NCBI GenBank assembly: GCA_002163025.1 | Contig: MABF01000353.1 | Coordinates: 874 to 43,505 of the forward strand | Direction of reading: 5' to 3' | Length of the DNA: 42,632 nt | Origin: 'Osedax' symbiont bacterium Rs2_46_30_T18 | GTDB taxonomy: Bacteria; Pseudomonadota; Gammaproteobacteria; Pseudomonadales; Balneatricaceae | Part shown: positions 7,242-13,823 of the stretch, one piece after another | Layout of the letters: each line of letters begins with the position of its first letter | Numbering within the stretch: position 1 is the stretch's first letter | Notes under the pieces: model-generated | Told to the model about the DNA's origin: nothing | The model's database searches: none | Seen by the model: only the letters and a program-made list of their open reading frames with translations | Program-made: the position numbers and the translations under genes

Positions 7242-7745
7242 GTGAGCACAGCACTTTTCTACGGTACAACTACTGGGAACACAGGAGATGTAGCTGAAAA
7301 AGTTCAGCAGCATCTAGACGATGTAGAACTCTTTGATGTCGCCGACTCCCCGCTTGAAATACTTGAAAGCTACCAACACATAATTTTTGCAATCCCCACT
7401 TGGGATTACGGTGAAGTTCAAGAAGACTGGCAGGAAGTTTGGGACGAAGTTGATCAATTAGATTTCAGCGATAAAACCGTCGCTTTTATTGGCCTCGGCG
7501 ATCAGTACGGCTATGCTGAGTGGTTTGTTGATGCTATGGGCATGCTGCATGATAAAGTCGTTGCTAAAGGCGCCACTATTGTCGGCCACTGGCCAACTAA
7601 CGGCTATGAATTTGACGAATCAAAGGCTTTAACAGCAGACAAGCAGTTTTTCATTGGCCTAGCTATTGACGATGATTGTCAAAACGAACTGAGCGATGAA
7701 AGAATTGAACAGTGGTGCCAGCAAGTGACCCTGGAATTCAGCTAA
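7242..7745 (+). CDS. fldA: Long-chain flavodoxin, iron-starvation controlled
   Basis: A 167-residue flavodoxin started at GTG 7242 behind an AGGATC ribosome binding site. The FMN phosphate loop YGTTTGNTGDVAEKV is at residues 7-21. The FMN-stacking regions are PTWDYGEVQEDW (first aromatic loop, Trp) and GLGDQYGYAEWFVDAMG (second loop, Tyr), separated by the insertion typical of long-chain flavodoxins. Flavodoxins replace ferredoxin as low-potential electron carriers when iron is short. The Fur box over the promoter start fits exactly: the gene should be repressed in iron-rich cells. fldA and fldB/nifF-type cannot be separated with certainty, so the symbol is the general one. Confidence 0.92.
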   Translation: MSTALFYGTTTGNTGDVAEKVQQHLDDVELFDVADSPLEILESYQHIIFAIPTWDYGEVQEDWQEVWDEVDQLDFSDKTVAFIGLGDQYGYAEWFVDAMGMLHDKVVAKGATIVGHWPTNGYEFDESKALTADKQFFIGLAIDDDCQNELSDERIEQWCQQVTLEFS

Positions 7746-7765
7746 TCTGCAAGCAAGCCAATACC

Positions 7766-7799
7766 AGATAAGCCCAATAGTTTTATTTTGGGCTTATCT
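7766..7799 (+). terminator. Perfect 12-bp hairpin after flavodoxin
   Basis: AGATAAGCCCAA (7766-7777) pairs with TTGGGCTTATCT (7788-7799), with loop TAGTTTTATT. It begins 20 bases past the stop codon. The following ATCTATCTAG is not U-rich, but position and stability make a transcript end likely. Confidence 0.6.
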
Positions 7800-8134
7800 A
7801 TCTATCTAGTGAAATATCCAAATAGCGGACAGAGCCCCCCCTCGGCCTCGGCCCACATATTGTAATCAGTTTTTTCTTTAAACTGGATTTCTAGGTATGC
7901 TATTAGGCCACTGCTTTATGCTTTCACAGTCAAAAAGAAAAACGGTTTTATATTTTCTTTAACATCTGGCAATACATTCATAGCGCAATAGAATCTGATT
8001 TGTGCAGATTCCAAGATCCTCTGCAACAAACAGCTCAGCAGCTCCAGCTAATACAAATTCCCCCCGATATCCCTTCCATCTTGAGACAAACTAACTTACA
8101 GTCCAATGAATAAAAATAATTCTTAGGAGAAAGC
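7800..8134. other. Intergenic region, no gene recognised
   Basis: About 335 bp with no open frame I can support on either strand. It must carry the promoter of the following gene. No convincing -35/-10 pair was found, only AT-rich sequence near 8100-8125 ahead of an AGGAGA ribosome binding site. Confidence 0.5.
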
Positions 8135-9706
8135 ATGTTTAGGGTTGTCAGTATTTTTTTAATGCTAGCTATAGTTGTTGCAGGTTACTTTTATTTATCC
8201 TCGGATACACCACTCAAATTTACAGGTTTTAATTCACTACAACAAGATGAAAAGCAGCTGACACAAGCGCCATCTGATCAACCAGTTGACGATGCTTTAG
8301 AGAGCGTTAGCACTGTCGAGCCAGAGAAAAGCTCTCTGCAATTACCGGTACTCAGCGAAGCGGAAAAGAAACAAGCTAAAGCTCATGTGCAAAGCATAAC
8401 GGCACCTGAAGACAAGCCAATCGAAATCAAAACGGCAGACCACTTTGTCACAGCTGAGCAAATATTACAGTTACCGGGTTTACAGCAGCCTGAAATAGTC
8501 AAGATTGAAACTGCCGAGCCGGTAACAGCAGTGGTAATCAAACCCAGTGCAGAGGATAAAGTTAAACTCACCGTTGTAGAACAAAACGCCAAAAGCGCTG
8601 CGACAGCACAAAGCTTTGCCGTTAAAATCCCCTCTTTCAAGAAAAAATTCAAAACTTCATCAGAGCCCGCTCCTGCAACACAACCACAAGTCGATCAAAC
8701 CACTGAAAAAGTGCTGAGCGAAATACCTTCTGCAGTAATTCCTGATGTAGATTCTAGTCAACAAATAAAGATTGAAACAGTCGCCGCACAAAATCCAGCG
8801 CCCCTTGAAATAAAGCCGGCAGTAAAACCAGTGGTCCAACCAAGCACAGTCCCACCGGTGCAAAGCGTCACGACAATCCCCGCGCCGACAATTCAGACGA
8901 TGCCTACCGTTACAACCCTGGCACCAAAGCCGATAACAGAAACCAACCCAGCTGTTGCGCCAACAACCGAAACTGCCGCGCTGGCAGTTCAGCCTGAAAC
9001 CGCTGCCGACTCTTCAATTCTGACCACATTAAAGAAAAATATCGAAGAGATATCTGACATTAAAGTGTCTGATTTAGTTACTTTGGTCACCCCCGATCAG
9101 CCAGAAGAGAAAATTGTAGCTATACAAGCTCCGGCTGTAGAGACCCGCAGCGTTGCAAAAGTACAGACACCCGATACTAAACTGTCAATCACTAAAACAG
9201 TGGACCCAAGCAAACTGACCATCAAAGCTCCAAGCCAGCCAAGTACAGAGCCTGTGGTCACTAAAGCGCCAGTAACAGTCACTAATCAATCTGAACAGAA
9301 CCGTATCAAGTTGCGCGAACTGCTAAGTGATACACAATCCAACAAGAATCGTATTTTCTACCTGCATGCGGTCAACCCAAGTGACGAGCAAGGTATTTGG
9401 GGAATAATTCAGACCGGGCTCACCGGAACATTCTCCAAGGGCATCACTCTCCCCCAAGCCGACGGAAAAATCAGGGCACTTATTCCTCAAGATGCTGACG
9501 AGATTTTATCCAGTAAAAAAAGCTCTTTCCTGGGCCGATTGCTAAATTACAAGGTGCTTACGACCTACGTCTATAACTACGAGCAGGGAAATATTGGTAA
9601 GAACCCTGATTTCATTAAGCCCGGACAACAATTGATCATCGTTACTTTTACCGAGGAAGAGTTAATGAGTGTCTACAACCACTTCAAGAATTATCAGCGG
9701 GAATAG
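8135..9706 (+). CDS. Membrane-anchored proline/threonine/valine-rich protein with LysM-like C-terminal domain
   Basis: A 523-residue protein. Residues 1-22 form one uncleaved membrane helix (MFRVVSIFLMLAIVVAGYFY). Residues of about 30-385 are low-complexity, rich in Pro, Thr, Val, Ala, Glu and Lys, clearly disordered and long enough to span the periplasm. The last 130 residues are folded: NRIFYLHAVNPSDEQGIWGI, then IPQDADEILSSKKSSFLGRL, LNYKVLTTYVYNYEQGNIG and NPDFIKPGQQLIIV. The IWGI...NPDxIxPGQxL frame is that of a LysM peptidoglycan-binding repeat, enlarged by an insertion. I infer an inner-membrane tether reaching the cell wall. The AGGAGA ribosome binding site is strong. No family name is known to me. 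Confidence 0.75.
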   Translation: MFRVVSIFLMLAIVVAGYFYLSSDTPLKFTGFNSLQQDEKQLTQAPSDQPVDDALESVSTVEPEKSSLQLPVLSEAEKKQAKAHVQSITAPEDKPIEIKTADHFVTAEQILQLPGLQQPEIVKIETAEPVTAVVIKPSAEDKVKLTVVEQNAKSAATAQSFAVKIPSFKKKFKTSSEPAPATQPQVDQTTEKVLSEIPSAVIPDVDSSQQIKIETVAAQNPAPLEIKPAVKPVVQPSTVPPVQSVTTIPAPTIQTMPTVTTLAPKPITETNPAVAPTTETAALAVQPETAADSSILTTLKKNIEEISDIKVSDLVTLVTPDQPEEKIVAIQAPAVETRSVAKVQTPDTKLSITKTVDPSKLTIKAPSQPSTEPVVTKAPVTVTNQSEQNRIKLRELLSDTQSNKNRIFYLHAVNPSDEQGIWGIIQTGLTGTFSKGITLPQADGKIRALIPQDADEILSSKKSSFLGRLLNYKVLTTYVYNYEQGNIGKNPDFIKPGQQLIIVTFTEEELMSVYNHFKNYQRE

Positions 9707-9942
9707 TCACCCGCAAGCTGTTATCACTACTCGTGCAGTGATATTCAGCTGGCTGATAAAAAATGTGTGTACGATCAATCATCACTCGCCGACTTTGCCA
9801 TCTACCTTTGGTCTGCCAGGTATACCTGCCAAACTATTGACCTTAGAGATTATAGTAATGTCTATGGTTGAATGCAGCAGCTGGTGAGTTTAGAGGCTGT
9901 GCTCTGGGTATGCAGGTACCCGCAGGGACTTAAACTATTATC

Positions 9943-10494
9943 TCAATAGGACCCCAGGCAAAATTTGTGCCCGCAACTATGCAGATATAACTTTTGTTCT
10001 TGTTCATCGACTTGTGCCAACTCAACGAGCTGATAGTATAAATTACGACTGAGCTTTCCTTCCATTGTTCCGCGTACTTGCAGATAAGGGCTTGGCTCAC
10101 CACTTTGCTGGTTTAATTGTATACGCAGGGGGTGTTCGGCATCTAACACTACTACGTCCTCAGTGCTACTGATAAAGCTGAGTTGCGTTCCCTTCGCGCT
10201 CTGCGTCTGTTGGTAATGAATAAAATAGAAAGGCACATCGGCTACTTGAATGCGCCACTTTTCTACAGGTGTTTTAAGAAAATAGTCATTCCCTTCACGA
10301 CATAAGATCCGCGAAAACAACACCGTTATCTCACGTCGACTAAACTCTTCGCCGCAGTGGCGCCAAACCCCCTGACGATCGATGCTGATATCGATATCAC
10401 CAGAGAGTTCTGGGTGCCATTGATCAAGTGGTGGCAACAAAGCCGTTTTTTCCATCGAGCTGATTATTTTTTCAAAATCAAAAGTGCTGGGCAT
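9943..10494 (-). CDS. DUF1285 family protein
   Basis: A 183-residue protein with the DUF1285 hallmarks: LLPPLDQWHPELSGDIDISI near residue 20, then DRQGVWRHCGEEFSRREITV, LFSRILCREGNDYFLKTPVE and KWRIQVADVPF. This family of proteobacterial proteins has solved structures (two mixed alpha/beta domains) but no assigned function. It is transcribed alone, convergent with the LysM-like protein gene and divergent from the MTHFR-like gene. The ATG at 10494 agrees with the usual N-terminus. Confidence 0.8.
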   Translation of the reverse strand: MPSTFDFEKIISSMEKTALLPPLDQWHPELSGDIDISIDRQGVWRHCGEEFSRREITVLFSRILCREGNDYFLKTPVEKWRIQVADVPFYFIHYQQTQSAKGTQLSFISSTEDVVVLDAEHPLRIQLNQQSGEPSPYLQVRGTMEGKLSRNLYYQLVELAQVDEQEQKLYLHSCGHKFCLGSY

Positions 10495-10642
10495 CTGGGG
10501 TAAAGTCTCAATTACTTGCTAAAATTAATCTACACAGATAGTACATTAACAAATCTCATCTTAACGTTAAAATATATCATATCACTATCTATTAACTTGA
10601 ATTTGATTCACTGATAGACTCTATTTTCATTAATTAATCATC

Positions 10643-11617
10643 ATGGATATCAGAATTATGCACGCTAATTTAGCAACTCGTCTCGCGGACCCTAGCAGAG
10701 GGGTTTATTTTGTGGGCACAACCCCACCAAGAGCCGAAGTCGCCGAAATGGATATGCAAGTGATAGCCGATAAACTACTCGAGCGCCTAATAGCTATCGA
10801 TTACGATGGATTAGTGGTTTACGATATTCAAGATGAGAGCAGCCGTACCGATACCCCCAGACCTTTCCCCTTTAAAGCGACCTATGATTCCCTGGCGTAT
10901 TCTAAAGTACTCAGTGATAAGTCAGGCCTGCCTACTATCACCTATAAAAGTGTTTCAGCGCGCTCTAAGCCAGAATTTAGCCAGTGGTTGGAACAAGCCT
11001 GGGTGGAGTACGGTATCCAAAATATCGTTCTGGTGGGCAGTCCCTCCTCTAGTGGAAAAATAAATTTGCCTTTAAAAGAGGCCTATAAAACATTGTCTGA
11101 CCATCAGCGTAGCTTTAACTTAGGCGGCGTTACTATCGCTGAGCGCCATCACAAAAAAGGTGATGAACATATACGGCTAAAACAAAAAAGTGTAGATGGC
11201 TGCAATTTTTTTATATCTCAAGCTGTCTACAATGCCGATGCCACTATCGACCTACTGCAGCAGTATTCGGCACTGTGCAAAGAAAATGCAGAAAAACCAA
11301 AGCGTATAATCTTAACTTTTACCCCCTGTGGTAGTGAGAAGACCTTAGATTTTATGCATTGGCTAGGCATATCTACCCCAAGTGCGGTAAAAACCAGAAT
11401 TTTGAATGCCGATGATTCACTGGCGGAATCTATCACTGTCTGTGAAGAAAATCTGCAGCAGATACTTAATTACTGTATGGATCTGGACATTCCTCTGGGA
11501 CTGAACATAGAGAGTTTGACTAACCGAAAAGAGGAGATAGACGCTTCTATTAAACTGTTCAAATTATTGAAAGCGACCTTAGATTTGAATTTGGCGAAAA
11601 AATCACTGTCCCAGTAA
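10643..11617 (+). CDS. Methylenetetrahydrofolate-reductase-fold protein with altered active site
   Basis: A 324-residue protein laid out like MTHFR (MetF) TIM barrels: VYFVGTTPPRAEVAE at 21-35 (MetF: FEFFPPR), IQNIVLVGSPSSSG at 125-138 (MetF: LRGD), GGVTIAERHH at 161-170 (MetF: YPE.H), LKQKSVDGCNFFISQAVYN at 179-197 (MetF: K.DAGA...TQ.F.D). The position of the catalytic Glu28 of E. coli MetF is Gly25 here, and the flavin-tuning Asp120 is Ser133; Gln183 is kept (Q193). It may therefore bind FAD or a folate-like ligand without normal MTHFR activity. The start could also be Met6 (10658); neither has a clear ribosome binding site. The gene stands alone, away from methionine genes. Confidence 0.65.
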   Translation: MDIRIMHANLATRLADPSRGVYFVGTTPPRAEVAEMDMQVIADKLLERLIAIDYDGLVVYDIQDESSRTDTPRPFPFKATYDSLAYSKVLSDKSGLPTITYKSVSARSKPEFSQWLEQAWVEYGIQNIVLVGSPSSSGKINLPLKEAYKTLSDHQRSFNLGGVTIAERHHKKGDEHIRLKQKSVDGCNFFISQAVYNADATIDLLQQYSALCKENAEKPKRIILTFTPCGSEKTLDFMHWLGISTPSAVKTRILNADDSLAESITVCEENLQQILNYCMDLDIPLGLNIESLTNRKEEIDASIKLFKLLKATLDLNLAKKSLSQ

Positions 11618-11625
11618 CCCAAGGC

Positions 11626-11653
11626 CAGTAGTTTTCCCGGTGGTAAACTACTG
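11626..11653 (+). terminator. Stem-loop after the MTHFR-like gene
   Basis: CAGTAGTTT (11626-11634) pairs with AAACTACTG (11645-11653) with a 10-base loop, starting 8 bases after the stop codon. No T run follows, so the function as a terminator is tentative. Confidence 0.45.
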
Positions 11654-11701
11654 CTTGATAGCCATAAAATTAGCCGCCATTTAGCTCAAGCTATAAAAAA
11701 C

Positions 11702-11815
11702 TCAGCCACTGGCCATAGTCAGTAACAGTATCGCCGCTACGCTGACAAAGATCATTATCAGGCGCATCTGCTGACATTGTTTACAGACTTTTTTGCCGCT
11801 TTTTTTATTCGCCAT
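11702..11815 (-). CDS. 37-residue membrane peptide downstream of yciH
   Basis: The ATG (11815-11813) follows the yciH stop codon without a gap (TAAATG), and AGGTGG at the end of yciH lies 4 bases before the ATG, so the ORF is well placed for translational coupling. The peptide has a basic start (MANKKSGKKV), a CKQC pair at residues 11-14, and one hydrophobic helix at about 17-35 (MRLIMIFVSVAAILLLTMAS). It ends at TGA 11704-11702. The charge pattern predicts an N-in single-pass membrane peptide with a possible cytoplasmic metal- or redox-active CxxC. I recognise no family. It is below usual gene-calling length limits and is probably not annotated. Confidence 0.6.
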   Translation of the reverse strand: MANKKSGKKVCKQCQQMRLIMIFVSVAAILLLTMASG

Positions 11816-12190
11816 TTAGCCACCTGCTAGTTTTACGGTGTATTTTAGCTGTTCTAAAAAGGTCTTCAATAGCTGTCGCTGGTCTCCTTGTATCTCAATG
11901 GTGCCCTCTTTAACAGCGCCACCGGTACCACATTTTTGCTTCATGGTTTTCGCCAGCGTCTTAAGCTCTTTATCGTTAAGCGCTAACCCTTTAATCAAAG
12001 TAACACCTTTGCCTTTACGCCCTTTGGTCTCTCTTGATATACGCACAATACCGTCCAATTGGCTGATACGCTGCTGCTGTGCATTGGCACTGCACTGACA
12101 GTCTTTATTAGGCTTAGCACAATGCGGACACATATTTCCCTGATCGGTTGAGTAGACTAACCCGCCTAATTGTTCCTTTAACGATTTCAA
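11816..12190 (-). CDS. yciH: SUI1/eIF1-like translation factor YciH
   Basis: A 124-residue protein. The N-terminus carries a zinc-ribbon-like set of cysteines (C21-P-H-C24, C31-Q-C33), followed by the SUI1 domain over residues 45-120 with GRKGKGVTLIKGLALNDKEL, CGTGGAVKEGTIEIQGDQR and a closing helix LLKTFLEQL. YciH is the bacterial relative of eukaryotic eIF1 and is thought to influence start-site fidelity on the small ribosomal subunit, especially under stress. Length agrees with family members that carry the Cys-rich extension. It lies downstream of dgt on the same strand with 90 bp between, and abuts the 37-codon ORF. Confidence 0.92.
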   Translation of the reverse strand: MKSLKEQLGGLVYSTDQGNMCPHCAKPNKDCQCSANAQQQRISQLDGIVRISRETKGRKGKGVTLIKGLALNDKELKTLAKTMKQKCGTGGAVKEGTIEIQGDQRQLLKTFLEQLKYTVKLAGG

Positions 12191-12280
12191 AACATTTCTT
12201 CTCTAGTCAACATAATTATTAAACACCCGCTTTTGCCTGATTATACTCTCTCGATCCTTTGACAGAGTACGCTAGTCGAT

Positions 12281-13603
12281 TTATTTAGATATTCCGCCAA
12301 TTTGCCGCGCCAGGTAAGCGGCGTAGTTATCAGTCATCCCACTGATGAAATCTAGCACGCGCATATAGGAATAATACAACGGTGCGTCCGCTTTAGGGGC
12401 GTGAATCCCCATCAGACTTAATATTTTTTCACTGCGATAACTCAATCTTGGCGATTGCTGCTGGTGCTGCTCATAAACCGCCTCACAAAACGACTCGAGT
12501 AACACCCCTAAACTGCTGTAGGCTCCCACCTCCAACTCCGTCTTTCGGGTGTCGGGGAAAACTTCATCACGGGCGATGCGCTTAGCTTCAGCCAAGCCCT
12601 GGGCAACGTTTTTGTCTCCATCACTTAACAGCTCGCCGCTGTACTGGCCAGCCATGATTAATGAGTAGTTTTGCATAAAGGCACCGATGGCCGACTCAAC
12701 CATGTTTTCCATCGCCTTGCCGCGCAATGCCGATATTTTGCGGCGCGAGGAGGCCTGTGAATGAAAGACACTGTCATCAAACTCTAAGTCGCCGCATAGC
12801 TTTTGCAGAATAGGTTTAATACGCTCAAAACTGAGGATTTTTAGCTCCATTGCATCTTCTAAATCTAAAATTGCGTAACAGATATCATCAGCTGCTTCCA
12901 TCAGATAGGCCAGTGGATGCCGACACCAGTGATTTTCACCGACACTGATTAACCCCAGCTCAGACGCCAGTTTTTGCAGTGTGCCCAACTCTGTTAAGTA
13001 GCAGCTGAATTTTCCTTTATCTGTGGCATCAGTCGACAGCCATGGGTATTTTATTAAAGTCCCCAAGGTAGAGTAGGTCAATCGCAAGCCGCCGTTATAG
13101 AGATGATTTTCAATGGTAGTCACTACTCTAAAACCTTGGGCGTTGCCTTCGAAAGTTTGGATATCTGAGCGCTGTTCCTCACTAAGGGAGTCAAGTAAAC
13201 GCTCACCACCAGGACGTTTAAACCAGTCTCGGATAGCATATTCGCCCGCGTGGCCAAAGGGCGGATTACCAATATCATGAGCCAGACAAGCGGACTGCAC
13301 TACCATGCCTAAGTCATGGGGGCTGGCCCAGTTGGGAAGTTTATCGGCGATCAATTCTCCCACCCGAATCCCTAAAGTTCGACCGATACTGCCGACTTCG
13401 ATGGAGTGGGTTAAACGGGTGTGGATATGATCATTTAAGGCCAGCGGGTGTACTTGAGTCTTACGTCCCAAACGGCGAAATGCACTGCTAAAAATGATCC
13501 TGTCGTGATCTTTATGAAAATGACTGCGCCCTATCTCCGGTGCCAGATCTTGCTCATGACCATAACGTTTAGCTGTAAGTAACTTCTGCCACTGCATCGA
13601 CAT
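12281..13603 (-). CDS. dgt: Deoxyguanosinetriphosphate triphosphohydrolase-like protein
   Basis: A 440-residue HD-domain dNTPase. Landmarks: SSAFRRLGRKTQVHPLALND, HIHTRLTHSIEVGSIGRTLG (metal His), CLAHDIGNPPFGHAGE (HD motif), AFGIATTIENHLYNGG-type region read here as TIENHLYNGGLRLTYSTLG, then MEAADDICYAILDLEDA (conserved Asp pair). The enzyme splits dGTP and, in many family members, other dNTPs into deoxynucleoside and triphosphate, shaping dNTP pools. The frame is open to 13732, but ATG 13603 has AAGGA 7 bases before it and gives the family N-terminus (MSMQWQKLLTAKRYG). A heptanucleotide array lies 150-220 bp upstream. Confidence 0.93.
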   Translation of the reverse strand: MSMQWQKLLTAKRYGHEQDLAPEIGRSHFHKDHDRIIFSSAFRRLGRKTQVHPLALNDHIHTRLTHSIEVGSIGRTLGIRVGELIADKLPNWASPHDLGMVVQSACLAHDIGNPPFGHAGEYAIRDWFKRPGGERLLDSLSEEQRSDIQTFEGNAQGFRVVTTIENHLYNGGLRLTYSTLGTLIKYPWLSTDATDKGKFSCYLTELGTLQKLASELGLISVGENHWCRHPLAYLMEAADDICYAILDLEDAMELKILSFERIKPILQKLCGDLEFDDSVFHSQASSRRKISALRGKAMENMVESAIGAFMQNYSLIMAGQYSGELLSDGDKNVAQGLAEAKRIARDEVFPDTRKTELEVGAYSSLGVLLESFCEAVYEQHQQQSPRLSYRSEKILSLMGIHAPKADAPLYYSYMRVLDFISGMTDNYAAYLARQIGGISK

Positions 13604-13753
13604 CAAAAAATCCTTGTATACAGAACAGCCTGCAAAAGGCTTCATCAGATACTCATTACAAGCTCTGCTGCAGACTATTACCGCGCTGTAAATTGTTGAA
13701 TGCCAAGCATAGTCTGTAACTTTATAGGACACAAGCCAAGGCGCACCTCAGTT

Positions 13754-13823
13754 AACTTCCAACTTCCAACTGACTACTGACTACTTACTACTTACTACTT
13801 ACTACTTACTACTTACTACTTAC
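13754..13823. repeat. Heptanucleotide tandem repeat array (10 units)
   Basis: Ten in-phase 7-bp units: AACTTCC twice, AACTGAC, TACTGAC, then TACTTAC six times without error (13782-13823). The unit drifts step by step toward the uniform end, as expected of slippage-driven growth. The array fills the gap between the copA 3' end and the dgt upstream region and runs into the copA stop codon. Confidence 0.95.

Noticed and set aside
9811-9830. Perfect 12-bp palindrome CAGGTATACCTG between two convergent genes
   Set aside because: A short isolated palindrome in a convergent gap without promoter context; chance is likely.
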